Positions 53,510 through 64,000 of a stretch of DNA of 64,000 nt are shown here, piece by piece. The notes under the pieces are model-generated. The model ran no database searches, was not told the origin of the DNA, and saw only the letters and a program-made list of their open reading frames with translations. The DNA lies in NCBI GenBank assembly GCA_023091665.1, contig JALJCQ010000017.1:2232001-2296000 (forward strand). The letters are read 5' to 3'. The DNA is from Pythium myriotylum (taxonomy: Eukaryota > Oomycota > Peronosporomycetes > Pythiales > Pythiaceae). The position numbers and the translations under genes are program-made. Each line of letters begins with the position of its first letter. Within the stretch, counting starts at the first letter, position 1.

Positions 53510-54436
53510 TCAGCGCCATCTTGGTCGGTGTACGATCTTCGGGCGCTGGGCACGTTCTTGTTGTCTCTCCCTTCGATAGTTCGCAGAAATTTTCTGTGGA
53601 AATGTTAGATTGGTTGCCATGCATGTTGCTGGTAGTTCGATCTGTGGAGTTGTTCGATCCTCATATGAAAGCAGAGCTTTCCACCGGCTTATTACATCAT
53701 ACAATCGCTGTCGCTCGGCTCGCCTGGTTTGCTGTTCAAGCACTGCTTGTATTCTCCGAGGTCTTGCTTTGTGGAGGTTCTCTCTCCACCAGCACAGCGT
53801 AATCGCGTCCTCCACGAGACACCGCAGGACAGCTTTCGCCATTGTAATGTCCATCTCGTGGCAATCCTTTGAATTGACGTAGATTCTTTTCCATTCGATG
53901 AAGACCTTGCGTGTGGCAATTAACACTCCTCTGTGCCATCGCTTACATCGTTGGTGTCGAAACCAGATCTTCCAGTGGGCCCAGCATTTAACTAAACGCG
54001 CGCGATTTAAGCACCTGACGCGTCGCTCATTGAGCTCCTCAGTCTTCCGCGACAAGATCACCTGCAGGTGCGTTGCTGCCTCCTCTTCTAGACGTTGGGT
54101 GAGTGTTCTCTGCCTCCACTTTCTGAATAGATCGCGCGTCATTGTGCTGCTGAGCAAATCGTCTAGGCGCCGAGTAAGGCGAGCCAAGGAACGACATACG
54201 CGCACCCATTGTCCGAAAGCCCGCTTCAAGATCCCCCAGTAGAGCTTGAGTACAAGCCTACGTAGCAAATAGTCCGTGCGGTCCATCTTGTGTAGTGTGC
54301 TTACGCGACGAACCACGGAAATGATGCCTCCAACTCTCCATCTTTTTCGTACATCACGAGGCTGGAAGGGTTGGGCGGATTCATGGAAGCCCCCGAGCAA
54401 CTCGCGTTGGTCTCCACGAAGATGGCCACGCCCCAT
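53510..54436 (-). CDS. Sfi1-like Trp-repeat coiled protein
   Basis: The 308-aa protein starts at the ATG at 54434-54436. It is very rich in Arg and Trp and contains repeats of the form hydrophobic-x3-F/W-x2-W: LKRAFGQWVRV, LFRKWRQRT, VKCWAHWKIWF, VFIEWKRIY, LCWWREN and VISRWKALL, at spacings of roughly 25-40 residues. This fits the Sfi1/centrin-binding helical repeat. Such proteins bind centrin along basal bodies or centrosomes, reasonable in a zoosporic organism. It is convergent with the membrane protein gene, 41 bp apart. It may be a shortened relative of a longer gene. Confidence 0.55.
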   Translation of the reverse strand: MGRGHLRGDQRELLGGFHESAQPFQPRDVRKRWRVGGIISVVRRVSTLHKMDRTDYLLRRLVLKLYWGILKRAFGQWVRVCRSLARLTRRLDDLLSSTMTRDLFRKWRQRTLTQRLEEEAATHLQVILSRKTEELNERRVRCLNRARLVKCWAHWKIWFRHQRCKRWHRGVLIATRKVFIEWKRIYVNSKDCHEMDITMAKAVLRCLVEDAITLCWWRENLHKARPRRIQAVLEQQTRRAERQRLYDVISRWKALLSYEDRTTPQIELPATCMATNLTFPQKISANYRRERQQERAQRPKIVHRPRWR

Positions 54437-55213
54437 GATCGGTTTGTGTCTCTTCGCTGTTGAAACAGGAGTTCAGTCACCTAAACCAGTACATGATACG
54501 ATGCAACCAACCAACTGCAACGAATGGATGTGATTGGTTGAAAGTGATTTGGTTGAGGGTTTTGGAACAATCCAATGTCATATTGATTGGGGCTCCATAC
54601 CATGCACATTCCGACACGTCGGTTCGTTCCGACAATCGATTCCGACAGCTACCAAACTGAAGATCATTCCTGGTAGTCACCGTCATTCTTTGAGATTGTG
54701 CCATCCAAACGTGGTCTTGCTTTTACCCATTGCCAATCAGAACACAAGACAGCGATGACAAGTTGAAAAAAATAGATATGATTGGCTGCTCAAATTTTGT
54801 GCTGACCAGTGAAGGAAGGGCGTGTGATTCAGTGGCGACAGTCACTGCGTGCATCGATCATTCAGGATTTTTTCCTTCCAGCGCACAAGTCAACCACCGG
54901 TCGAGCGAAGTGATGTGGCGCCTGCAGGATTGCGCGCGCGGCCAACCGCGGGCGGCAGTTCGATTCCGCCAGGCGTCTTTTACCTGTTCCTGACGGCGTT
55001 CCAGCGACATGCAAGGTACAACAAGAGGTCTGTATGAATGACTGCCGCTTGCATTGTTGGTAACGTTATACTAATCTGCGATTTAACCGCTTGAGAAAGT
55101 GCTGTTAACCTTGGCGTTCCTTCGGGATGTTAGCTTTGGTGTGCATTCGATCAAAAAGCGATTTTTTAATGTGAATAGATTCGATTGAGCGAGCCACTGC
55201 CTTTTTGTATTGA
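54437..55213. other. Intergenic DNA
   Basis: There is no supported gene. Short TTCCGACA/TGTCGGAA motifs near 54604-54652 recur at 58110-58140 on the far side of the chromodomain/recombinase pair. A direct-repeat relative of the recombinase 3' end lies at 55103-55150. Confidence 0.4.
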
Positions 55214-55780
55214 TTATTTGCCTGCCTCTACAGCTTCGTCTTCGATATACGTTCGGCGGACTAGCGCACGGCGTTCCTTCTCGAACGTTGCGATCAGGGT
55301 GCTTCCAACGTCGCTGCGGGTTTCCCACGTGGGTTCCCAGTCAACCAGATAGTAAGTTACACCGTCGACACGCTTGCGGTCGAAAATGCGGCGAACGCCG
55401 AAGAGCGGTCTCTCAGTCAACGGCTGGTCGCAAACCCACTCCGCCTCGTCGTCATCGACCAACCAGTCCTGCACGTGCGCTTTGCGGATGCGTGTCGTGG
55501 TCTTCACGGCCTCGATCTTGTCGGTGATCGCTGTCATCATAGCGCGGACGGCCTCAGGTAAGTGCTGCTTGGAGGCCACTGTTAGGATCATGCTGTGGCG
55601 CAGGTGGCGCACAGTGTCATCTTCCAAATAGAATTTTCGGGTTTTGGTGCTGATTTTACGAATCGCTTGAACCGCGTAGGCTTTGAACTCCTTGAGGGAG
55701 CAGATATCGTTTTGGGTCGTTCGCTGGATCGGCATCGTGTTGGCGTTCGGTGCCAAGTTCGAAAGTGGCTGTGGCAGCAT
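55214..55780 (-). CDS. Chromodomain ORF next to the Crypton-like recombinase
   Basis: The protein is 188 aa from the ATG at 55778-55780; the frame opens further upstream without an ATG. The C-terminal part has a chromodomain: FGVRRIFDRKRVDGVTYYLVDWEPTWE, then a helix with LIATFEKERRALVRR. The preceding 120 residues (SLKEFKAYAVQAIRKISTKT and after) are not integrase-like, so this is not simply the tail of a chromovirus integrase. It lies 138 bp downstream of the recombinase stop in the same orientation. Chromodomains bind methylated histone tails and target some retroelements to heterochromatin; a targeting role for the neighbouring element is inference. Confidence 0.65.
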   Translation of the reverse strand: MLPQPLSNLAPNANTMPIQRTTQNDICSLKEFKAYAVQAIRKISTKTRKFYLEDDTVRHLRHSMILTVASKQHLPEAVRAMMTAITDKIEAVKTTTRIRKAHVQDWLVDDDEAEWVCDQPLTERPLFGVRRIFDRKRVDGVTYYLVDWEPTWETRSDVGSTLIATFEKERRALVRRTYIEDEAVEAGK

Positions 55781-55917
55781 GGTAAAGGGAAATGGGAGGT
55801 GAATTTTTGGCAACCTGTCTGTTTCTTTGTTTGTTTTATTCAGTTGAAGATGAAGCCGACACCTTGCTCGAAAACCCACGAGGCACCTGCAAAACTGTTG
55901 GTAACTTTGGCGGGATG

Positions 55918-58018
55918 TTAGCCTTGGTGTACAGTCGAGTCAGCGTCATCACGCGTGGCCGGCGATGTGGGCGAGAGCTTCAAGCGGTCTGGCTTGTGAG
56001 CCTGCGGCGTCGGGTCACGTATTAGCCCCGCAAGGACGCGAGCATCGTAGTCGATTATCAAGTCGTTGAGTTTGCCAGCTTTGTGCAGTTCCCGGAACTT
56101 CTTCTCAACCGCACCGGTTGATGCGCACGTGATTGCATGGCGCGCCAGGAACAGCTGCGCTTTTGCAGCGACTTGTTTACCGGTCTCGAGGACTTGTTCG
56201 CGGAAGCTGTCGTCGCTCAAATCAAGTTCGAGAGATTCAGCGAACAGCTGCATGTACGCGACGCATCTGCGCATGGTCGACTTCCACTGCCGATCTGTCT
56301 CGGTCGCATATGCCTGACAAGCGAACCACGCGTACCACGTCTCCCACAGGTTTGTACTCTTGCGCTTGCGACGCTTCGGTGTGTTTATCGCTTCTGACTC
56401 ATCTCTCGGTCGCTTTAGTGAGATTCCAAGTTCCGTTTCGTTGTTCTCGACACCGATCTTTGTCTCGATGTCTTTCAGTCGCTCAGCTTGTGTTCTCGCG
56501 ACGTCGATTGACTGGTCAATGACAGCAGCTTGGTGCTCAATCATTTGAAGGTGCTTGGTGTCGGGTGCATCATTGATTGTTCTTGGGGTGGTTGCTGTTT
56601 TTCCTAGATGGACCGACCAGCCTAGAAGCTGCTCAAGCCCGACTCCAACTCGCTTCATTGCCTGTTCGACACGAGTGACCAACGGTGATGCAGGATTGAT
56701 GGCACGATGCTGAGGAAACGCTTTGAGGAGGTGAGCGAGCATGACATCGAGAACTTGGGTGCTCACATTGAGGGAGCTGTCTTGCAGACCGATGCAATTG
56801 TCGAACAAGTCGAGCTGGAGAGCAGCGACAGACTCACGAGTGCTTGAGTCGAACGCAGACAAGTCGACCACCTTCACACGGTCTTCCACGTCGTGCCCGC
56901 TGAGCACCTTCGCGACCTTCTGGTCTTCCTGCGTCGTGTTGAATATATACGAGAACACCTTGTTGGTAGTCGTCATGTTCCAGCCCCCGCGATCGGCAAT
57001 CCACTGCGGCGAGATACCAGAGTGTCCGTTGACGTGCTGTGCACCGCCACGGCGGAAGGAGTGCGACGTCAGAGTGGTGGTGATCTTCGCGCCTTCCGAC
57101 ACTCGACTGAGCACGCGATTGACGTAAGCGTGGATGCTGGGAAGCTGCTTGGTCGACGTACGCGCTGGCGTGTCCAATTGCGGATCCTCACGGTCAGCAG
57201 GCGCGGCACCTGCGGCTTCGTCGAGAAGATTTCGGCCGCCAGTGCGACCTTGCAACACAGTAGCCAGCGGAACGAGCGGGCCGTGGACCGCAAGATCCAT
57301 TTGCGTGGGTTTCGGGAGGTGGGGGAGCAGCTGAGGACTTGGCGCCGTCTGCATAGCTAGCGCGATCGCCATCGCCGTCAACGGGCATGTCGTGGGCCCA
57401 TCGTCGGGGAATAGAGTCAAGCCCTGCTCATCGGCGGTCTTCATGCGCAAGAAGCGAACGAAGAGAACATTCGAACCGCTGATCGACAGACCTTGTTTGT
57501 CGACCATCGCCAAGTCCGACGCCCGCCCGAACAGGTACCACAGCATTGCCAGGAGCGCGGCATCCTGGTAGTCGACAGCAGTGGTGGCCGTTGAGTAGAT
57601 GTAGTTCAGAAGTGAATACAAGTCTTGTTTCGTACACGCAGCCGCTTGCTTCACGAGCTTGCCGCCTGGCCGCATGCCACTGTAGCGTTCGAGGATCCGG
57701 CCCTTGGCGAGAAGTGCGCCGTCGACAAGGTTAGAGAACTGGGGGAAGCGCTCCAGCATCCAGAGCTTCGTCTGGCGAAAGTACTGACCCACTGAGTTTT
57801 TTTTTCAGCGCACTGCCATCCTTTGCCTTCAGCTGCGCAAGGTACACCCCGAAGCGATCCATCAAGGATATCAGCGTGGCACCAGACGCATCGGTGCGCA
57901 CAGCATCATCCACGGCAGATAACGCTACACCCTCGCCCGCTAAGAAACGCATGAAGGACTTCACACTGCTCTCGCGCGCCTTGAGCGAGTTGCTGGGCTT
58001 GAGGTCGTTGAGGCTCAT
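55918..58018 (-). pseudogene. Crypton-type tyrosine recombinase, one A-run frameshift
   Basis: The start is the ATG at 58016-58018 (MSLNDLKPSNSLKARESSVK). The first frame gives the N-terminal SAM-like/core-binding part; after the A9 run (57797-57805 as T on the plus strand) the frame must change by one base to reach SVGQYFRQTKLWMLERFP and the rest, ending at 55918. Catalytic-domain motifs are YLFGRASDLAMVDKQG (first Arg), HSFRRGGAQHV (His-x-x-Arg) and the tyrosine region GGWNMTTTNKVFSYIF. A C-terminal basic region (KRPRDESEAINTPKRRKRK) suits DNA binding. This matches the Crypton tyrosine-recombinase transposons of oomycetes. The only defect I see is the A9 run, so it may be nearly intact or a sequencing slip. 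Confidence 0.8.
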
Positions 58019-59973
58019 CTACTAGTAGTTGTCGGAATCAAGGTGAATATGAAAGTGAATATTTCAGAACTCGCCCATTGTATACGGATATCAATATTTC
58101 GCGGCCGGTTCCGACAAGTTATGTCGGAATGTGTCGGAACCATTTGTCCACTCCTTTATCCAATGTTCATTGGCCAAAATGATAAGTAGAATGTCATTCA
58201 TTGGGAGAATCGCTCTAGAGTGTCATTCATTGGTCAGTTCTGGCAATACTACAATCAAGTCATGTCGGAACATTCACTATATGAGACCATATCCACTGGC
58301 CAATCAACGAGATCGGATAGGCTGGGAGTGCACGCTATAGGTGTGTAGGTGGAGCGGCGGAGTGCACTTAGACAGTGAAGTACTCAGCTTCTAGACCAAG
58401 TATTACCCTGCCCCACCGGAAAACACCCAACCTCCTTAGATGGCTACTAACCTTCTTCTGAACGCGCGCAGGCTCGCGAATCACCTCGATACCCACCGGC
58501 GGATGCACTGTTCACGAGCCACCAACAGAATGCCTTCGCGCTGACGCCTCGCGCGCGTCAGCACACACGCCTCCCCCCACTACCCTCGTTAGCCACCCCG
58601 GCGTACCTGAGCTACTTGCCCGCGACCTGCGCCCGTAAGGGGTCCTATATCCCCACTGCGTTGAGAGCTAACACGACCATCGGGCATACACTAGAGCTTT
58701 TAGGATTCTGACAGTTGGGCACAACATACTTCATTGCATCACCATCATGTGGAACTATAACCTTGTTTTGGCACTACACAAATTACGACTGTAGCATTCA
58801 TCCTCTCAATCAATCAGCCTACTTTCCACGATTCAGCCTCGGCAAGATCAATCTCTGAATTCTCTGTTCTCTGTCGCGTCCCACTACCCACCATTGATTG
58901 CCCCCATATCATTCTCCATTTTCGCTCCAGCACCACAACCGATCGTCGCGTCGACCATACGGTTGCAGACCACTGACTCTCGTACTCATGCTCTCCGAAA
59001 CGGTCAATGGCCCCTTACTCCCCAGGGAGGAATTTTTGCCCATTGATTGGTTCGGGGAGTTCGAGCGAGACGATGGTAACCTGGTAACGGCTCACACATT
59101 TTGCCTACATTGCGGTACGAAGGGCTCACATGCGAAGAGCTCCGTCAGCGCGAGCGTGACAACGAGGTGCACCTAGAGCAGCTGTGGCAGATCTACGGCA
59201 ACCGCTCGGGCTCACGTGTTCGGCTCGTGTGCGTGTCTATTGCTCGAACTCGCGACACCACGACGAGGGTAGCTAGCGATGTTAGTCATCCAGTAGTGTA
59301 GCTAGTGAAAGGCAAAGCAATGAGATATTGATGCATTGATTGCACTATCCTCGCGAACCTTTAGATCAAGGAGCAGCGTAATGCCAAATATCACACAATT
59401 TTACGAAGTCTTATTATCAGGGCAACCACAGCCGACAATGCGTTGTGTTGATCTCAGACCATCTATACCCATTAATGAGAATAGTGAAAACTACGTTTTC
59501 TCGCATCAACGCTCTCGTCGCACGCCTTGAATCCTGCGATTTCTTGCATATCGTTCTCCCGTCACAATAGCACCCCTTCTTGCTAGGTTATCCAGGGGGT
59601 TCAATTTCCTTTATGTTCGCATACCCTACACTCAATCGAGAATGAAACTACATACCCCTCTAATGCATCACATTCAGTTGCCAAAAATCGATGTAAAACG
59701 ACCCTGACAGTTGAAAAAAGTACCGTACTTGCGAAAAATCCTGTATAATCGGATTGTAACCCCTCTAAACATTCATTCCAAAACCTTCTAACAGCAATAG
59801 AACTGTGGAAACCGTGTCTGAGAACAGAATTACCATGAGTAACTTTCATATATTTGCGACGTATAAAATAATAATTAATCAGATTTATCAGATTGAATCA
59901 ATAAGCCTTTGTTGGTCTGTATGTACTCCTACGGAGCACTCCCAGGATAACTGGCCATATCATAAGACGGCCG
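58019..59973. other. Intergenic stretch without supported genes
   Basis: Near 58105-58145 are TTCCGACA/TGTCGGAA inverted motifs that might mark an end of the Crypton-like element. At 58898-59260 two overlapping frames hold a Cys/His-rich bit (HTFCLHCG) and an acidic helix (LRQRERDNEVHLEQLWQIY), possibly a transposon protein relic. The rest is AT-rich and featureless. Confidence 0.4.
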
Positions 59974-61544
59974 TCAGTGGCAAACATTTGGCCGACCACA
60001 GCGATTGGGTGAAAATGTAGGTTGTTGATGCAGATTAACTCGACCAATCCTACTGACTACTGTAATCCTTCTCACCCATTCAGTCTCCGCCAGTTCCATG
60101 ATCTGCTTCTGAATGGCAGCTCGGGTCTTTTCCGCTGTCGCTTCATTAAAAGTTGACTTGAGAATGCCTTCCATGTAGTCAACAAGCATCTTTTTTTTGT
60201 AGAGACATCGCTCGATCTTCCACATGTAGTGGAGCAAACAGTCACCGCAGTGTAGGAATTTTGTTGTTTTGGTTTGGTCGGGTATGAAAGTGTCATGATG
60301 CCAGACGAAAGCGGATTTCCGAGAACACATCTTTGATGAACCATTGCACAACTTCAAAAATGTGAGCAGGCTTGTGGATACCCGTCAAGGAGGCTGTGCG
60401 TCCACATGATGGATGATAGGAGTCGTCAGAATATTTTCGACGATGACGAGAGTCCAATGTTCGAGGTCTCCAGCTAGAAATATTTTGAATCGATACTTCT
60501 TCCGATTGAACTTGCCAATAATTGTCTCCACGATTGAGTACTTTTTCGCTTCATATGCACGCCGAACGTTTAAAAAAAAACGAGGTTTCAAATGCAGTCA
60601 TTATGCCTTTCGGGAGAAATTTGGCAATTAGGAAATCGATAGTCGGGCTTACCCGAGTTCAAACTTTCAGTGTCTTCATGATAGAGGTAAATTGTTTTCA
60701 ACTCGTCTTGGAGATCTCGATATGTCAGCGAAACTTTGGGTTCTCAGTTGTTTTTAGGATTTCTTGCCCTCAATTTCCATCCTGCCGTGGGCCGTTCTTC
60801 CTCATCCCCAGAACTAGGATATTCGTCGCTTCGTACGAAATCACTATCGCTGTCGCTACTCTTCTCCTCCGAGCGCTTGGATTTTACCTTTGGTTGCGGC
60901 TGCTTCAACTTTGATTTTGGAATTGTCAAAGCTGCAGTGGGCACCGTCGTATTTGATTGGTTCAAAATAATTGGACCAGGTGCAGATTTACTGGATTTCC
61001 TTAACTTGCTCGGAAACTCTGCATTTCCTTGCTTTCGTTTCTTCACAAGCCGTGCAGAGACGTTAGTGCGGCACTTCCTTCTTTCCCAAGAGTATCAGTT
61101 TCTTTTTCTGCGAGTATACCTGGAAACTGGTCCCTGGAGCCCTCGTAACGCGCTGTGACGGACTGATCCATGGACGTTGCGAGTTGTCGGGCATCGATGC
61201 AAACTCGGGAACCTGAAGACACCGACCAAGCAACTCCTTCTGCGTTACAACATCCCCTGCATCCAGCCTGTCCCACAAAAAATCCAAAATTGGCCACGCC
61301 CATCCAGGTAGCTTGTACTCCCGACCTGCTACTTTTTGCACCGAATGCCAACATCAGTCAGAACATTTACGTGGCTTAGCTCTGGGTCAGAGTATCTAGA
61401 TCTCCATCCAAGCAGAGTCACTTTCGGAAGTTTAATATGTGTAGCTGCTTGTGTAGGAGTCCAATGGCGGTTCTCAGACCACTCCGTGAGAATTTCCCTG
61501 ATTCGTTCTAGTGGCGTTGATGAGTACACGCGCTTTTTCTCCAT
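59974..61544 (-). pseudogene. Transposon gene with N-terminal HTH and Ulp1-like protease, decayed
   Basis: From the ATG at 61542-61544 the first frame encodes a helix-turn-helix-like region (TPTQAATHIKLPKVTLLGW). After an A-run frameshift near 61335 comes GREYKLPGWAWPILDFLWD, then after another break a Lys/Ser-rich linker (60744-61046). A final part has the marks of a C48 Ulp1-like peptidase: FLIAKFLPKGI near 60620, GDLEHWTLVIVEN (His-Trp, about 60460) and TTKFLHCGDCLLHYMW (active Cys, about 60240). The frame changes several times, so it is a pseudogene. An Ulp1 domain with an HTH suggests a transposon-borne protease gene, unlike the FAR1 version at 47992-50064. Confidence 0.6.
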
Positions 61545-61587
61545 TGTGATGATGGCAGACTGAAAATGGCCCACTCACAACAAAAAA

Positions 61588-61850
61588 GTACCCTGGGCCG
61601 GGTTGTTCTGCACCGAGTCGGATTAAAATGTACCCGGTCGGGTTAAATTCCGTAAAAAAAAGGACCAAGTCTGGTACAAACGCACCAGGTCGAGTAAAAA
61701 CGTACCAGGTCAAGTAAAAACACACCAGATTGAGTAAAACCGCACCAGATCGAGTAAAACCGCACCGACGCGTCAACCTAGTGTAGCCACTCGAGTAAAT
61801 CTGCACCGTGTCGAGTAATCCCGTACCAGGCGTGGTAAGTGCACCAGGCC
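61588..61850. repeat. 20-bp iterated repeats upstream of the HTH/Ulp1 gene
   Basis: Four exact-period 20-mers of the type CGCACCAGGTCGAGTAAAAA occupy 61681-61760, with decayed units on both sides (for example around 61603-61650 and 61785-61850). The array ends about 40 bp upstream of the HTH/Ulp1 start. It looks like the subterminal binding-site arrays of DNA transposons or an iterated promoter element. Confidence 0.8.
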
Positions 61851-62162
61851 GGAGCTCGCACCTCTGCGGTTCTGCTTCACAGAATTGTATTGCGCTGAGG
61901 TTACTCTACACCACTGGACTACGCGTTGTACGTTTTCAGACTCGAAGTATCATCTGGAGCGGTATCGACAACGCGACCAGCAGCAACACGCGTGCGATAT
62001 TTTTCAATGAGCATATCAAACTCACCTCCACGGTGGACTACTCGGATTTGCCTTCAACATCCCAGAACCAAATTTGCGAATTGCTACACCTGATCCTAAA
62101 AGCCCAACCACGTTGTCATCACCCAGTTGGCCGAATTTGATAACAGTGTCACTGCCACAGCT
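61851..62162. other. Intergenic DNA
   Basis: No gene or repeat was recognised between the 20-bp repeats and the tandem unit. Confidence 0.5.
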
Positions 62163-62846
62163 ACAGCTACTGTCACCACGTTGAGCCATGCCCACACGAC
62201 CTCCAGTGTGCACACACGTGGTAACTTGGGATGGGATGGATCGAAGACACCCCTCGCAAAACCAAGACGTTCTCTTGACTTGACTGGAGACTCCCACCTC
62301 TACCCCACCCTCCACCGCGTGATGCTGCTTGCTAGCTTGTACCTTGGCCCGTTGACTTGTCATTGGTTGGGAGCAGCGTGGTTATAGCTATGGGTGAGGT
62401 TTGGTACGCTTTCAAGCACTAGGCAAGATACGAGATGCGAGATAGGCACAAAGGACTCGTATGCAAGACCGCAGTGCCGATGGGATTGCCCCGCGCTGTC
62501 CCGATCCCGATCTTTATCCCCGGCCCCCTCGTGAGATCTCCGTGACAAGAAGAGCGGTTCTGCTCGTCCCGTGACGGAAGACGACGAGGAGAGACCCCAG
62601 CGCAAGTGGCCTGGCGACATGGGGTTCGTTGTCAAATGAGTAAGACGTTTGGTGTTGTGTTTCGTTGTTTATGAGTTGGTGATGGGGAGTTGGGCAGTTG
62701 GGACGCAGTAGATGGTCGAGGGCGTCGTGTGGCTCACGTGTGTAGTGGTGTGGGCGGCATTGGAGGCGCGTCGTGTTGAGAAGAGCGTGCAATGTGCGTA
62801 GTGGTGATAAAGCCGGGACGCAGGAGGTTTGCGTGGCAAAGGGAGA

Positions 62847-62918
62847 TGCCCCCAAGCAGGATCGAACTACCGACCTTCCGCTTACTAAGCGGGTGCTCTA
62901 CCACTGAGCTATAGGGGC
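62847..62918 (-). tRNA. tRNA-Thr (AGT)
   Basis: The 72-nt cloverleaf reads on the minus strand from GCCCCTA: a 7-bp acceptor stem with a G-T pair, D arm GCTC-AGTGGTA-GAGC, anticodon loop TTAGTAA (anticodon AGT), T arm GGTAG-TTCGATC-CTGCT and discriminator A. The top anticodon pair (C-A) is mismatched. There is no intron and no encoded CCA, as usual in eukaryotes. A and B boxes (internal promoter) are intact in form. Confidence 0.9.
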
Positions 62919-63389
62919 ACGCGATCGCCACCCGCACCACCGGCACAACACAAACCACCCCACAACAACTTCACCACACAACGCACACACCAGCACGAAA
63001 TAGAACAAATACACACACTCACACACTACACCACAACAACTTTACCCATACCGTGCCAGCCTCGCCACGCACCAACCAACCACACTTATTTATTACGCGC
63101 TCGAAATTTATTCACACCAACAACATATCCGCACCATACACCAACCACTACCCACTTTCGCCGATCCCAATCATCACTGCGACACTCTTGCAACACACTT
63201 GGATCACCCAGAGAGCGCTCCGCCTCAACGCATTGAGACCAGGTCGTGAACCACGATCACAACTTGCATGCCAAGTCCAGTCCACACCAACCAAGCCCAC
63301 CCAAGCCCACCCAAGCCCACCCAGTCGCTGAGTCCTTCCGCTAACACCGACGCCCGACGCCGGTGTCAGCGTCCACTCCACCCCATGCC
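62919..63389. other. Spacer of the tandem unit
   Basis: This is rich in ACAC/CCAAC runs and contains four CCAAGCCCACC-type short repeats near 63290-63322. No ORF is supported. Confidence 0.6.
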
Positions 63390-64000
63390 ACAGCTACTGT
63401 CACCACGTTGAGCCATGCCCACACGACCTCCAGTGTGCACACACGTGGTAACTTGGGATGGGATGGATCGAAGACACCCCTCGCAAAACCAAGACGTTCT
63501 CTTGACTTGACTGGAGACTCCCACCTCTACCCCACCCTCCACCGCGTGATGCTGCTTGCTAGCTTGTACCTTGGCCCGTTGACTTGTCATTGGTTGGGAG
63601 CAGCGTGGTTATAGCTATGGGTGAGGTTTGGTACGCTTTCAAGCACTAGGCAAGATACGAGATGCGAGATAGGCACAAAGGACTCGTATGCAAGACCGCA
63701 GTGCCGATGGGATTGCCCCGCGCTGTCCCGATCCCGATCTTTATCCCCGGCCCCCTCGTGAGATCTCCGTGACAAGAAGAGCGGTTCTGCTCGTCCCGTG
63801 ACGGAAGACGACGAGGAGAGACCCCAGCGCAAGTGGCCTGGTGACATGGGGTTCGTTGTCAAATGAGTAAGACGTTTGGTGTTGTGTTTCGTTGTTTATG
63901 AGTTGGTGATGGGGAGTTGGGCAGTTGGGACGCAGTAGATGGTCGAGGGCGTCGTGTGGCTCACGTGTGTAGTGGTGTGGGCGGCATTGGAGGCGCGTCG
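63390..64000. repeat. 1,227-bp tandem repeat, unit 2 (cut by the window end)
   Basis: This is a near-identical copy of 62163-62773. The tRNA position would fall at about 64074-64145, just outside the window. Confidence 0.95.

Larger units (their letters stand above)
62163..63389. repeat. 1,227-bp tandem repeat, unit 1 (contains tRNA-Thr)
   Basis: Bases 62163-62773 recur at 63390-64000 (offset 1,227) with one substitution seen (C at about 62608, T at 63835). The unit holds one tRNA-Thr gene and no supported protein gene; a 91-codon frame on the minus strand of each copy has no recognisable domain. Confidence 0.95.

Noticed and set aside
62360..62635. 91-codon frame repeated in both tandem units
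   Set aside because: No domain; its repetition reflects the tandem duplication.
1..64000. CRISPR arrays, bacterial operons or prophage
   Set aside because: None seen; introns, mL41, SRP68 and a tRNA without CCA show nuclear eukaryotic DNA.

Overview
The window looks like a nuclear contig of an oomycete, most likely a saprolegnialean (Achlya/Saprolegnia/Aphanomyces group). The evidence is eukaryotic housekeeping genes split by very short GT-AG introns (54-79 bp), strongly GC-ending codons in those genes, an expanded family of secreted subtilisins, and a mix of Helitron, mariner, LTR, LINE, Crypton-like and Ulp1-bearing transposon remains. Genus is an inference; no marker here fixes it.

Layout. 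(1) 1-10.3 kb is transposon territory: an LTR (102-404), a solo LTR with a perfect 5-bp target duplication (471-806), a complete-ended but coding-decayed 7.15-kb Helitron with an OTU protease gene (1110-8259), and an internally deleted mariner element (8538-9867) lying inside a duplicated block. (2) 10.3-28.9 kb is a cluster of six full-length secreted subtilisin-like proteases plus a seventh remnant. Four of the six sit in two large inverted repeats (arms about 2.1 and 2.6 kb, spacers 671 and 380 bp) whose encoded proteins are identical between arms; the other two are direct paralogues. A LINE RNase H fragment and other duplicated blocks lie between them. (3) 28.9-47.2 kb is a compact core block: BAR/PH-like protein, ribosomal protein eS7, mitochondrial ribosomal protein mL41, a prenylated guanylate-binding protein, an RMD1/DUF155 protein, an acyltransferase, a small two-helix membrane protein, SRP68, the exosome subunit MTR3, lipoyl synthase, an alternative NADH dehydrogenase and a secreted lipoxygenase. 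(4) 47.9-61.9 kb returns to accessory DNA: a FAR1-like/Ulp1-like transposon gene, a large multi-pass membrane protein, an Sfi1-like repeat protein, a chromodomain ORF beside a Crypton-type tyrosine recombinase, and a decayed HTH/Ulp1 element with 20-bp iterated repeats. (5) 62.1-64.0 kb is a 1,227-bp tandem repeat carrying a tRNA-Thr(AGT) gene.

The core block supplies translation (eS7, mL41, tRNA), protein targeting (SRP68), RNA decay (MTR3) and mitochondrial metabolism (lipoyl synthase, alternative NADH dehydrogenase). The subtilisins and lipoxygenase are the secreted, environment-facing part. The most interesting structure is the subtilisin cluster: near-identical signal/prodomain segments in all copies, diverged catalytic domains, and two palindromes that look like recent inverted duplications or products of ongoing gene conversion.
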